From Anaerolineae bacterium (GTDB lineage: Bacteria; Chloroflexota; Anaerolineae; Aggregatilineales; Aggregatilineaceae), in contig JAOSJP010000012.1 in the NCBI GenBank assembly GCA_027494015.1, forward strand, positions 1 to 64,000: 64,000 nt of DNA, in the 5' to 3' direction. The number at the start of each line of letters is the position of its first letter. The stretch's first letter is position 1. Of this stretch, positions 44,279 to 53,266 are shown one piece after another. The translations under genes and the position numbers were made by a program. The notes below the pieces were generated by a model. That model saw only the letters and a list, made by a program, of their open reading frames with translations, had not been told where the DNA came from and did no database searches.

Positions 44279-45442
44279 CTACTGCGCCGCCGCCTGGCGC
44301 TGCGGCGTCCAGTGGGTGATGCGCTGGCCGCGCAGCAGGTTCCAGGTGGCGATCAGCGCCGCCGCGTATACCACGCAGAAATAGAACGGGATGGTGAGCG
44401 GCTTCAGCCGCCCGATGCGCGTGCCGCGCAGCAGCAGCCCCAGCAGCGCGCAGCCGTAGAAGGCAAGCTGAGCCAGCAGCGCCAGCCGGTAGAACCAGCC
44501 AGCGTCCCACAGCAGGATCGTCGCCAGGAACAGGACGATCAGCGGGAGAAACATCAGGCGGCGCAGCAGCTTGTGGGTGAGCAGTTGCAGCGCGTAGAAG
44601 CCGTGCCGGAACGGGTTGAGTAATTCGCGCATGACCAGCACGCCGCGCAGCCCGCGCGTGATCACCCGCACCTTGCGCCCGAACTCGACTTCGCTGGACC
44701 TGGCGACCGGCTCGTAGGCGACCGCGTCCGGCGCGAAGACCAGCCGGTAGCCCTGGGCGATCACCCGCGTGGAGGTCACGAAGTCGTCGGTTACGCCTTC
44801 CGGCACCGGCAGGAAGAGCGAGCGGCGGATGGCGTAAATGGCCCCCGTCGCCGAGATGGTGCTGCCCGCCCGGCTTTGCGTGCGCTTGAGCAGCCGGTCG
44901 AAGCTCCAATAGCTCCGCTCGCCCGCGCCGGTCATGCCGGCGTCGCCGCCGCTCAGGTAACGCTGGTTGCCGGCCACGCCGCCCACTGATGCATCTGCGA
45001 AAGGCCGCATCAGCGCGCGGATCGCGTCCGGCGCGTACATGCTGTTGGCGTCCGAGAAGACCAGAATCTCGCCGGTTGCGGCGCGCGCAGCGTCGTTGAG
45101 CGCCTGCGCCTTGCCCTGGCGGGGCAGGGCCAGCACCCTGATCCGCTCGCCCGCGTAGCGCGAAGCGACCTCCACCGTGCCGTCGGTTGAGCCGTCGGAG
45201 GCGATGACTACCTGTAAGCGCTCCGCCGGGTAGTCGAGCGCCAGCAAATTCTCGATCTTGGCGGCGATGCTGCCCGCCTCGTTGTAGGCGGCGATGATCA
45301 GGCTGACGCGCGGCTCGATGTCGGCGGCGTGCACCGGTCTGCGCCAGAGAAGCCCGCGCACGGCCAGGATCGCCGGGAAGAGGGCGTAGGTGTAGGCGAG
45401 GAGCGCGAGCGCGCCCCAGAACAGGATCAGGCTGATGCTCAT
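44279..45442 (-). CDS. Membrane glycosyltransferase family 2 (BcsA/NodC-like)
   Basis: A 387-residue processive-type glycosyltransferase. An N-terminal membrane helix is followed by the GT2 domain with VSLIIAAYNEAGSI, VIASDGSTDGT, FSDANSMYAPDAI (DxD-like), TDDFVTSTRV (acceptor/base TDD), then three or four C-terminal helices. A classical QxxRW motif is not obvious; GRKVRVITRG stands in the place. ATG 45442 overlaps the GT4 stop (ATGA), so they are translationally coupled. It adds hexose or hexosamine units during exopolysaccharide assembly. Confidence 0.85.
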   Translation of the reverse strand: MSISLILFWGALALLAYTYALFPAILAVRGLLWRRPVHAADIEPRVSLIIAAYNEAGSIAAKIENLLALDYPAERLQVVIASDGSTDGTVEVASRYAGERIRVLALPRQGKAQALNDAARAATGEILVFSDANSMYAPDAIRALMRPFADASVGGVAGNQRYLSGGDAGMTGAGERSYWSFDRLLKRTQSRAGSTISATGAIYAIRRSLFLPVPEGVTDDFVTSTRVIAQGYRLVFAPDAVAYEPVARSSEVEFGRKVRVITRGLRGVLVMRELLNPFRHGFYALQLLTHKLLRRLMFLPLIVLFLATILLWDAGWFYRLALLAQLAFYGCALLGLLLRGTRIGRLKPLTIPFYFCVVYAAALIATWNLLRGQRITHWTPQRQAAAQ

Positions 45443-46839
45443 GGCTGCACACTCACTTGGAAGCGCTCCACCAGCCGGGCGGCATTGGCCGCCAGGTCGA
45501 ACTCGCGCAGGACTTTGGCCCGCCCGTCGCGCCCCAGCCGCGCGCGCAGCGCCGGGTCGTGGGCCAGCCGCTCCAGCGCGGCGGCGATGGCCGCCGGGTC
45601 GCCGGGCGGGACGAGCAGCCCGCTCGCCTCGTGCTCGACCAGCTCGGGGATGCCCGACAGGTCGCTGGCGACGACCGGCACGCCGGCGCTCATCGCCTCC
45701 ATCAGCACAACGGGGATGCCCTCGCGCCGGTTGTCGCGCGAAGGGACGCTCGGCGCGACGACGACATCGGCTTTGCCCAGCAGGGCGATCACTTCCTGGC
45801 GCGTTTTGCGCCCGGCGAAGTCCACCGCTCCGTTGAGCCTGGCACGGGCGGCCTGTTCGGCCAGGCCGGGGCCGTCTGGCCCGTCGCCGACGAAGCGGCA
45901 CACAAAGTCCAGGCCCCGCTCAGCCAGCAGGCGGCAGGCTTCGATCAGGTGTGTCTGTCCTTTGACCTCGTGCAGCGTGCCGATGCACAGGATTTGCAGC
46001 GGCCCAGCGGCTTCTCTTGCGCCGCCATCCGGCTGGAAGGCGCTGCTGTCTACGCCGCAGTGCAGCACTTCGACTTTGGCGCGCGCCGTCTCGCCGCACT
46101 CGGCGATGAAAATGTGCCGGTTGAACTCGGAGATGGTCACCACAAAGGCGGCCTCGGCGGTCTTGGCGCAAAGCATGTGCCTGTCGCGGTGCAGGTCGGA
46201 GCCGTGCGCCGTGAAGCTGTAGGGGATGCCCGTCAGGCGGTGAATGACGAACGCCGCCGCCGCCGGGTGGCTGGCGAAATGGGCGTGGATGTGCTCGATT
46301 CCGGCGGCTTCCATCATCTGGGCGAAGCGCACCGCCTTCGGAAAGAAGGCCAGCGCCCCGAAGAAATAGCGCCGGCTGCCCCAGGTGCCGCGCAGCAGAT
46401 CGCGCAGGGCGGCGACGTAGGCGCGCGGCTTGCGGCGCAGATAGTGCAGATGCGCGCGCAGAATCGCCGGCGAGAGCAGCGGCTGGTAGTGCGCCGCCGC
46501 GACGAGCGGTTCCGCCTCCGGGTGCATGACTGATGTGCGCTCGCGCTGCAAGGGATACAGTTCAACGGGCACGCCCTGCGCCTGCACCGCGAGAATCTCG
46601 TAGAGGATGAAGGTCTCGGTCAGCTTGGGAAAGCGCGAGACGAGGTAGGCCACGCGCGGGGCGCGCGCTGGCGCAGGACGTGTCTGAACCTCACCCCCTG
46701 GCCTCGCTGCGCTCGGCCTTTCCCCCTCTCCGTTGACGGAGAGGGGGAGGCGAGGCGCATCAACGCCGGGCGGAGGGGAGGTGAATTGAAGCGCCGCCCC
46801 CTGATCAACCTCGGTGTCCATCGTCAAGTGGTCGTTCAT
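45439..46839 (-). CDS. Glycosyltransferase family 4
   Basis: A 466-residue GT-B enzyme. The N-terminal acceptor domain starts APRVAYLVSRFPKLTETFIL, with IEHIHAHFASHPAAAAFVIH. The C-terminal donor domain has ILCIGTLHEVKGQTHLIEA, VDFAGRKTRQEVIALLGKAD, and the nucleotide-sugar motif EGIPVVLMEAMSAGVPVVAS. Residues about 19-51 are encoded by an in-frame copy of the dispersed palindromic repeat (46688-46783), which explains the odd Pro-rich N-terminus. ATG 46839 overlaps the preceding stop. The first sensible start after the repeat is not obvious. Confidence 0.85.
   Translation of the reverse strand: MNDHLTMDTEVDQGAALQFTSPPPGVDAPRLPLSVNGEGERPSAARPGGEVQTRPAPARAPRVAYLVSRFPKLTETFILYEILAVQAQGVPVELYPLQRERTSVMHPEAEPLVAAAHYQPLLSPAILRAHLHYLRRKPRAYVAALRDLLRGTWGSRRYFFGALAFFPKAVRFAQMMEAAGIEHIHAHFASHPAAAAFVIHRLTGIPYSFTAHGSDLHRDRHMLCAKTAEAAFVVTISEFNRHIFIAECGETARAKVEVLHCGVDSSAFQPDGGAREAAGPLQILCIGTLHEVKGQTHLIEACRLLAERGLDFVCRFVGDGPDGPGLAEQAARARLNGAVDFAGRKTRQEVIALLGKADVVVAPSVPSRDNRREGIPVVLMEAMSAGVPVVASDLSGIPELVEHEASGLLVPPGDPAAIAAALERLAHDPALRARLGRDGRAKVLREFDLAANAARLVERFQVSVQP
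46688..46783. repeat. Dispersed palindromic repeat inside the GT4 coding sequence
   Basis: About 96 bp of the 'CCTCACCCCCTGGCC...GGCGGAGGGGAGGTG' family, equal to 32 codons with no stop in the coding frame. It adds a Pro/Gly-rich insert near residues 19-51. Confidence 0.75.
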
Positions 46840-48113
46840 CGCTGTTTCCCCGTCCTGCCGTTGCTGCGGGCCACGCACACATCCCAGATGGCGGCGCTCG
46901 CCTGCTGCCGCGACTCGCTCGCCGCGCCGCCCGTCTCGACGATGCGCGCCTGGGGCAATTTCCCGGCCAGCGCGCGGTATGCCTGGCGCTGCTTTTGCAG
47001 GGCTTCCGGCGAATGCTCGCCCTTGCGCGCCCACAGCGTTTCGGTGGGCGCATCGAGCACCAGCACCAGATCGGGCGGCGGGCAAGACCGCGCCAGAATC
47101 CAGCGCCGCGCCCGCTTGAGCGCGTTCTGTCGCTGCGGCGCGTGGAGCAGGGCGTCGTAGGAATAACGGTCGAAGAGCACCAGGTGCCCCCGCGCCCCGG
47201 CCAGGCGTGCGCGCAGAGCACGCCGCCACTGCATCAGCAGCAGCCGGGCAAAGCGCACGCCGGGCAGCCGGTCGAGCGCCGACGGGCGGCGTGCGCCCTT
47301 CTGATAGAGGCCCATGTACACGGTGGTCACGGGCTGGCAGAAGCCCTCGCTCAGCCCCTTCACCAGCGTGGATTTGCCCGCGCCGTCCGGCCCCAGCAGG
47401 GCCACCGTTGGCAATGGCGGGCGCAGCAGCCCGGCTAGCCGTCCGGCAACGCGCGCTGCCCGGCGCCGGGCGCGATCCAGGCGCGCGGGAGGGACGTGGT
47501 GAGTCAGGTGGGTGATCACGGCGGGGCGCTCGGCCAGCAGAGCGTCCCACTGCTCCCCTGCGATCAGCGCTTCCAGGCGCTCCCAGGTGGCGTCCGGCGT
47601 CCAGTATTGGGCCAGCAGTTCCGTCATGCGCGCCGGATCGCTGATCTGCTGGCGCAGAGCTTGCAGGCGCTGCTGGCGGTGCGGCGCGAATTGCCCTTTG
47701 TCGAGCGCGGCGTGCAGCAGCAGTGTCACCAGCTCTTCCTCCGGCGCGGGCGCGTAGACCGCGCCCAGGCGACGGCGGCGGCTCAGGCATGCCTCGGCCA
47801 GGTCGGTCGGGATCGTGTGTGTGGGCCGCCCGTAGGCGATCTGCGTGACCACGTCGAGCTTGAGCCAGGCGTCGCCCTCCTGGTCGTAGCCGATGAAGAA
47901 GTGATGTGGCGCGCTGCCGGGCGCGGGCAGGGGGACGAAGCCCTCCTCGGCCAGCGTCCGGCGCAGGGCGGCAAGCTGGTTGGCTCGCACGAGCAGGTCT
48001 ACCTCGCCGCCGCGCGCCGCGATCTCCTCAAGCCGGTCGGCGTCGCGCAGCAGGCAGGTGACGATGCCCGCTCGCTCCAATGCGCCAAAGGCGCGCGCCA
48101 GTGTGATCTCCAC
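46836..48113 (-). CDS. Nucleotidyltransferase-like / thymidylate-kinase-like P-loop fusion
   Basis: A 425-residue protein. The N-terminal region (about 1-180) resembles a nucleotidyltransferase-fold protein: GGEVDLLVRANQLAALRRTL, then EGFVPLP. The C-terminal region is a thymidylate-kinase-like NMP kinase with Walker A LLGPDGAGKSTLVKGL, FDRYSYDALLHAP (DR-type motif) and LVLVLDAPTETLWARKGEH. Such proteins are frequent in exopolysaccharide loci without assigned function. GTG 48113 is used because the upstream gene stops at 48119; GGAG lies 11 nt before. A shorter relative of the kinase half is encoded at 56230. Confidence 0.72.
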   Translation of the reverse strand: MEITLARAFGALERAGIVTCLLRDADRLEEIAARGGEVDLLVRANQLAALRRTLAEEGFVPLPAPGSAPHHFFIGYDQEGDAWLKLDVVTQIAYGRPTHTIPTDLAEACLSRRRRLGAVYAPAPEEELVTLLLHAALDKGQFAPHRQQRLQALRQQISDPARMTELLAQYWTPDATWERLEALIAGEQWDALLAERPAVITHLTHHVPPARLDRARRRAARVAGRLAGLLRPPLPTVALLGPDGAGKSTLVKGLSEGFCQPVTTVYMGLYQKGARRPSALDRLPGVRFARLLLMQWRRALRARLAGARGHLVLFDRYSYDALLHAPQRQNALKRARRWILARSCPPPDLVLVLDAPTETLWARKGEHSPEALQKQRQAYRALAGKLPQARIVETGGAASESRQQASAAIWDVCVARSNGRTGKQR

Positions 48114-48118
48114 GATGG

Positions 48119-49729
48119 CTACGACTCCGCTGTCTTGCTGGATGGGTGGCGCTTGGCGGGTGTCGCCTGGACGCGGGCGGACTGCACCGAGGCGTGCGCC
48201 CGCCGCACAAGCGGCCACCGGCGCAGGCTGCGCGCGCGCTTCGCCAGGACGACTCCGGCGATCTGCGCTTCCACTTCGCCCAGGCTGTCAATGGCTTCGC
48301 GCACGTGCCGGCGATGGCTGTGTCCGCTGCGGGCCACCACGACCGTCCGGTCGGCGCGGGCGGCGAGCACCGTCGCCGCGACGACCGCGCCCAGCGGCGG
48401 CGCGGCGATCACCACAATGTCGGCCAGTTCATCCAGGCTGGCCAGCGCGTTGGCGAAGCGCGGCGACGCGACGAGGGCGAAGAAATCGAGCGCGTGCGTC
48501 CCGGACGGCAGGATGGCCAGCCCCTCGACTTCGGTGGGCAGCAGCAGATCGGCGATGGCGCTCTGGGAGTCGTGCCACTCGGCCAGGCCGGGCTTGTTGG
48601 CCACGCCGAAGATGCGCGAGGCTGTGCGGTCCTGAATGTCAGTGTCGAGCAGCAGAACGTTGTCGCCAAGCTGGGCGAGCACGACGGCCAGGTTGGCGGC
48701 GACTTCGCCCCCGCTTCCCTCCCCGTGCAGATCGCTGACCAGCAGACGGTTCAGAGCCAGGGCGCGCCCCGCAAGGCGCAACTTCATCGCCAGGCGGCGA
48801 TAGCTCTCCGCTGTGGGGGAGGTGGCATGAGTCAGCACGACAGGCGCGGCACGGCCAGGCGTCGGGCGCGTGACAACGTCGCCCAGGTACGACGCGCCCG
48901 CTACCCCGCGCAGGTCGTCCGCGCTGCGGATGGTGTCGTTGGCGTATTCAGCGCCCAACACCAGCGCGCCACCCGCGATCAGCCCGGCCAGCAAGCCGAG
49001 CGCCGTCTTGAGCGGCACCTGGCGGTCAATGGGCCGGCCACGCACTGCCGGCTCCACGATGGTGATGCGGTTGTTGGGCGTGCTTTGCAGGGCCGAGTAG
49101 AGCGAGATGAGCAGCTTCTCCGCCTCGGATTTGTAGGTGCGCTCCTGTCGAATCTGCTCGGAGATGAGCGCGCGCTGCTCATCGGTCGCGGCGCGGCTCA
49201 GCTCCCCGTCCAGGCGCTGCAGCGTCTCTTCGGAGCTGGCGATGGTGCCTTCTACGCGCGCGATCTGCCCCTGAAGCTGTTCCCAGGCGGTGACGTTCTG
49301 CGCGCCGCTGGCCGGGCTTTGCGCCACCAGTTGCTCGGCGATGGCGTTGGCGATCAGGGTGGCCTGGTCGCGGTCGTCCTGATCCACGCGCACGGTCAGA
49401 ATCTGGGTGGTTGTGTCGGTGGTCAGGGTGATGTCGCCCTCAAGCATGCCGGGGCTGGTGTCCAGCCCCAGGTCGGCGATGATGGTCTCTAGGAAAGGGC
49501 GCATGGTCGGCAGCACGGCGTAGATTTCCATGAGCTGGGCCGCCGCGCGCAGGTCGTTCACTTCAGGGCTGAGGCTGTCCACTGCCGGGCCAACCAGCAG
49601 CTTGGCCCTGGCCGTGTAATGCACCGGTTCGCGGCTGCTCAGCGCGTAGCTGCCCGCCCCGGCGAGCGCGGTGGTGAGCGCCAGCAGCCAGAGCCAGCGG
49701 CGAAGAACATTAGAGTAACTGCGGATCAT
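48119..49729 (-). CDS. Chain-length determinant (Wzz) / BY-kinase-like protein with degenerate P-loop
   Basis: A 536-residue membrane protein. A first helix (RRWLWLLALTTALAGAGSYA), an extracytoplasmic Wzz domain with coiled-coil (about 60-260), and a second helix (LGLLAGLIAGGALVLGAEYA) lead into a cytoplasmic CpsD-like domain. Walker A should read G(x)4GK[ST]; here it is DLHGEGSGGEVAANLA, with no lysine. Walker A' VLLLDTDIQD is kept. The Tyr-rich tail is absent. It is therefore probably a non-kinase regulator of polymer length, or depends on another kinase. GGGAGG precedes ATG 49729. Confidence 0.82.
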   Translation of the reverse strand: MIRSYSNVLRRWLWLLALTTALAGAGSYALSSREPVHYTARAKLLVGPAVDSLSPEVNDLRAAAQLMEIYAVLPTMRPFLETIIADLGLDTSPGMLEGDITLTTDTTTQILTVRVDQDDRDQATLIANAIAEQLVAQSPASGAQNVTAWEQLQGQIARVEGTIASSEETLQRLDGELSRAATDEQRALISEQIRQERTYKSEAEKLLISLYSALQSTPNNRITIVEPAVRGRPIDRQVPLKTALGLLAGLIAGGALVLGAEYANDTIRSADDLRGVAGASYLGDVVTRPTPGRAAPVVLTHATSPTAESYRRLAMKLRLAGRALALNRLLVSDLHGEGSGGEVAANLAVVLAQLGDNVLLLDTDIQDRTASRIFGVANKPGLAEWHDSQSAIADLLLPTEVEGLAILPSGTHALDFFALVASPRFANALASLDELADIVVIAAPPLGAVVAATVLAARADRTVVVARSGHSHRRHVREAIDSLGEVEAQIAGVVLAKRARSLRRWPLVRRAHASVQSARVQATPAKRHPSSKTAES

Positions 49730-49916
49730 GCGCCTCCCTGCTTTCTGCTTCTTGCCATTCGTTTTCTGCGTCTGCACTGTGTCTGTATCACGACAAAAGC
49801 GCCGGCTGCACCAACCAACGCTCACAGGAGCGGACTGCCGCCCCTGTGAGTGGTAGGCTGTGTGCTGGTGCGGCGGGGTGCGGTGAAGTATCGGTGCAGC
49901 CGCCCAGCGCGCCGGT

Positions 49917-51632
49917 CTAGCGCGCGCCGTTGGTGAACTTGAGCACGGTGCGCAGCAGGATTTCCATGTCGAGCGACAGGCTCATCTTCTCGATGTACTT
50001 GATGTCCCAGATCAGGCGCTTGTCGAAGTCGGTGTCGCCCCGGTCGTAGATCTGCCACAGGCCGGTGATGCCCGGCTTGACGCTCAGGCGCTGCGTCTGC
50101 AGCAGCGAGTACTTGTCCACGCCGAACGAGGTCGGGCGCGGCCCCACCAGGCTCATATCGCCGACGAGCACATTCCAAAGCTGGGGCAGCTCGTCCAGGC
50201 TGGTCTTGCGCAGGATTTTGCCCAGCCGCGTGATGCGCGGGTCGTTTTCCAGCTTGTTGCCGTGCTCGTCAACGGTTTCGCCGCGCTCGTTGACGCGCAC
50301 GCCAAGCTCGGCCAGGCGCTGGTCGGCGTTGGGGATCATCGAGCGGAATTTGAGCATCTTGAACCTGTGCCCGCCCAGGCCGATCCGGTTCTGGACGTAG
50401 ATCGGCGAGGCGCGATCCTCCAGCCAGATGAGCGAGGCCAGCGCCAGCCCCAGCGGCAGGGTCAGCGGCAGGGTGAGCAGCACCGCCGCCAGGTCCATCA
50501 GCCGCTTGACCCGGAGATAGATGCGGCGCGCGTGGGTGCCCTGGTAGGGCAGGCGATTGATCCAGAAGTCGGGGTCGTAATAGGGCGTCTCCGAGCGGAT
50601 CGTCGTCTGCGCGTGCGACAGGAATGGCTGCACCAGCTCGTCCCAACTGGCGAGCGCCCCCAGTCCCAGCGAGTAGAGCACGCGCGTGAAGGGCGGCTGG
50701 CGCAGGGCCAGCGTGCCGTTGTTGCCGCCCAGCGAAAAGCGCGCCAGCTCGACGGGCAGCTCGCGCGCCGGGCTGCTTTCCTCGCGGGAGGCGGGGCGCG
50801 CCGCAGCCGGCGCAGGGATGCGTATGTCGGCCCCCTGAACGAGCTGGCGTCCGGCGGCGGCCACCAGGTCTGCGTAGATCAGCCCGTCGTCGGGGAAGGT
50901 GGCGGCGCCGATGGGCAGCCGGATGTTGAGCGACATGCTCACCAGGTGGTGAATTTGCTCGGCCAACTGCTCGGCCTCGTCGTGATTGGTCTCTGGCAGG
51001 CACAGCACCAGGTTGTCGCCCTGCCAGGCCAGCGGGTCCGTGCGGTAAACCATCGACTCGATGAGCTGGCCGATGCGCGCGCGCAGGTAGCTGCGCTGGA
51101 GCGCCGCGTGAAAGTCGAAGCGATCGGTGGGCGCGCCGCGCAGTTGGGGGATGTCGGCCAGGCGCAGCAGCAGGAAAGCGACGGGCCGGCTGAAGCGCCG
51201 CGCGCGGAACAACTCGTCGTTGGCGGCCCCTTCGCCGTCGGCGGCGGGCAGGATGCGCGACGTGTTGGCGTCAATGACCACGCTTTCCATGATCTGCTCC
51301 AGCTTGGCGACGACCAGCGAGGTCGTGCTCGCCAGGAACTGGGTGATGAGCAGCACGATGATCTCAATCGGCGTCTCCGGCCAGGCCAGGGCGCTGTGCC
51401 CCAGCGCGCCCGCGGCTCCCAGGCCAAAGTAGATGAGCAAGCCGGGGATGGTGACAGCGGCCCAGTGCCACGCGCCGATGTCCGGCAGGAAGAAGATGAC
51501 CAGGACGATGGTCAGCACCAGGACGTAGAGGGCCAGCGAGAGTTCCATGCCCACCAGGTCTGGGCGGGCCAGACCGAAAAGAAAGATCAGCCACAGGGCT
51601 GCCGCGACAATGAGAATGCGTAGCTGAAACAT
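49917..51632 (-). CDS. Polyprenyl-phosphate sugar transferase with membrane and degenerate GGDEF-like N-terminus
   Basis: A 571-residue initiating enzyme. The first 120 residues contain four or five hydrophobic helices. About 150-260 resembles a GGDEF domain, PVAFLLLRLADIPQL, WQGDNLVLCLPETNHDEAEQ and LPIGAATFPDDG, with the signature changed to QGDNL and no clean RxxD inhibitory site. The C-terminal 220 residues are the sugar transferase: KRLMDLAAVLLTLPLTLPLG, FKMLKFRSM, RKTSLDELPQLWNVLVGDMS, LVGPRP, VKPGITGLWQI. It should attach the first sugar phosphate to undecaprenyl phosphate. ATG 51632 is favoured by GAGG 8 nt upstream. Confidence 0.85.
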   Translation of the reverse strand: MFQLRILIVAAALWLIFLFGLARPDLVGMELSLALYVLVLTIVLVIFFLPDIGAWHWAAVTIPGLLIYFGLGAAGALGHSALAWPETPIEIIVLLITQFLASTTSLVVAKLEQIMESVVIDANTSRILPAADGEGAANDELFRARRFSRPVAFLLLRLADIPQLRGAPTDRFDFHAALQRSYLRARIGQLIESMVYRTDPLAWQGDNLVLCLPETNHDEAEQLAEQIHHLVSMSLNIRLPIGAATFPDDGLIYADLVAAAGRQLVQGADIRIPAPAAARPASREESSPARELPVELARFSLGGNNGTLALRQPPFTRVLYSLGLGALASWDELVQPFLSHAQTTIRSETPYYDPDFWINRLPYQGTHARRIYLRVKRLMDLAAVLLTLPLTLPLGLALASLIWLEDRASPIYVQNRIGLGGHRFKMLKFRSMIPNADQRLAELGVRVNERGETVDEHGNKLENDPRITRLGKILRKTSLDELPQLWNVLVGDMSLVGPRPTSFGVDKYSLLQTQRLSVKPGITGLWQIYDRGDTDFDKRLIWDIKYIEKMSLSLDMEILLRTVLKFTNGAR

Positions 51633-51641
51633 GGGTGCCAC

Positions 51642-52135
51642 CTCGACATGAATGCTGTGATACCGTCGCGAGCGAGGGCGGGCGTATCAAGTAATTTCGC
51701 GTCCCCACAGAAGGATTGACAGAGATTGTACTGCCGAGGAGAGGGCATTAAAAATAATTTTACGGAACTTTTATAAGATTTATGGATTTATTGACATACA
51801 ATAGTAGAGGCGCGAGTGTCCAGGAGAACAGAGATCGAAGCGGAAATATGACAGTCCCCCGTGAGTTCATCGCATCCCCACGCCGCACGGGAAGACTGCA
51901 AGATGTCTGCCTGGCTCGCTGCGCTGCGCGCCCGGCGTCACTTGCACCAATCGTAACTGAAATATTTATAATCTGCCCCTGCAATTAAATAAACTAGCTA
52001 GTATAATACTATAGACGCCTTCGGGATTGAAGTCAATAACTCTCTTTGATGTCGAGAAAATCAGCTTAACGCGCGGACCAGCGATGCGCTGCCGCCGCAA
52101 GCGGCGCGTCACACTGCTTCAGGACGGGATTCGGC
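51642..52135. promoter_or_regulatory. AT-rich divergent promoter region of the exopolysaccharide locus
   Basis: This 494-nt region separates the two divergent arms and is far more AT-rich than its flanks (51740-51800 and 51955-52015). On the plus strand, TATAAT (52003-52008) lies within the palindrome TAGTATAATACTA (52000-52012). TTGACA at 51791 lacks a matching -10. A small open frame at 51782-51988 has no support. I see no RNA gene. Confidence 0.5.
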
Positions 52136-53266
52136 ATGGCAGGCTCTCAGCGGACGGTGGACTTCAACCTGCACGACCTGGTGGGGATTCGCCTGCACGA
52201 TCCCCGCCCCGGCGACGTGCGCGCGCTGGCCCGCCAGCTTGGCCCCATCCAGCGCCCGCTGAGCGGCCCGCCAGACATCGCCATCCGTTTTGTCGCACAG
52301 TTGCCGGTGAATGGGTCGCTGCGCACGCTCGGTCTGCATGAAGCCGCCTTCAGCGACGACGCTTTCCTCATCCTGCGCAGCAAGCACAAGGCCCAGGCGC
52401 GCGTGCGCGTGGACTTTCAGCAGATCGGCGCGGGGCCGTGCGAGATCGTCTGCGAGAGCGGCCTGCCCGCCGTCCCGCTGCTGATCCCGATCGTCAACCT
52501 GACCATGCTCAGCAAAGGCGTGCTGCCGCTGCACGCGGCGGCCTTCACCTACAACGGCACGGGCGTGGTGACCACCGGCTGGTCGAAGGGCGGCAAGACC
52601 GAGGCGCTGCTGGCCTTTGCGGCGCGCGGCGCGGCCTACGTGGGCGATGAATGGCTGTACCTGACCGGCGACGGACGCCGCGCCTTCGGCATCCCGGAGC
52701 CGATCCGCGTCTGGGACTGGTACCTGCGCCAGCTTCCTGCTGTGGCGGCGCGCGTCGGGCGCGGCAACCGGCTGCGTCTGGCGGCGCTGCGCGGGATCAC
52801 GGCGCTGCACGGGCGCGCGCCGCGCGTCGTGCCGGGGCGAGCGGCCCGCTTCCTGGAGCGGCAGCGCTACGCCGACCTGCACCCGCGCGATTTGTTCCCG
52901 GCGGAGCGCCTGGCCCTGTCCGGCTCGCCCGACAAGGTGGTGTGGGTGGTCAGCCACGACGCGCCGGCGATCACCGTCGTGCCCATCGAGCCGGGCGAGA
53001 TTGCGCGGCGCATGGTGCACTCGCTGCATTACGAATGGCTGCCGTTCATGGCCTGGTACCAGATGTACCGGTTCGCCTTCCCCGGCGCGCGCAATGAGTT
53101 GATCGAGGGCCTGGAAGCGCGTCTGGCCACCCTGCTTGAACAGGTGCTGGCGGGCAAGCCAGCCTATGTCGTCGCCCACCCCTACCCGGTGGATTTGGCC
53201 GCCCTGTTCGAGGCGATGCGCCCGCTGATCGAGGATGGCGGGCGCGGGGAGAAGATGAGTCAATGA
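52136..53266 (+). CDS. HPr-kinase/phosphorylase-like protein
   Basis: A 376-residue protein with an HprK C-domain-like (PEP-carboxykinase-type) nucleotide site: LPLHAAAFTYNGTGVVTTGW leads into the P-loop GWSKGGKTEALLAF, then AAYVGDEWLYL with the acidic pair. Serine-targeting HprK hallmarks and an HPr partner are absent. HprK-like proteins also occur in glycan and peptide-modification clusters, where they phosphorylate small substrates or serines (family knowledge). It is first in the plus arm and overlaps the next gene by ATGA. Its substrate is unknown. Confidence 0.75.
   Translation: MAGSQRTVDFNLHDLVGIRLHDPRPGDVRALARQLGPIQRPLSGPPDIAIRFVAQLPVNGSLRTLGLHEAAFSDDAFLILRSKHKAQARVRVDFQQIGAGPCEIVCESGLPAVPLLIPIVNLTMLSKGVLPLHAAAFTYNGTGVVTTGWSKGGKTEALLAFAARGAAYVGDEWLYLTGDGRRAFGIPEPIRVWDWYLRQLPAVAARVGRGNRLRLAALRGITALHGRAPRVVPGRAARFLERQRYADLHPRDLFPAERLALSGSPDKVVWVVSHDAPAITVVPIEPGEIARRMVHSLHYEWLPFMAWYQMYRFAFPGARNELIEGLEARLATLLEQVLAGKPAYVVAHPYPVDLAALFEAMRPLIEDGGRGEKMSQ

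Noticed and set aside
51782..51988. 68-codon open frame in the divergent promoter region
   Set aside because: No ribosome site, and it lies in regulatory AT-rich DNA.
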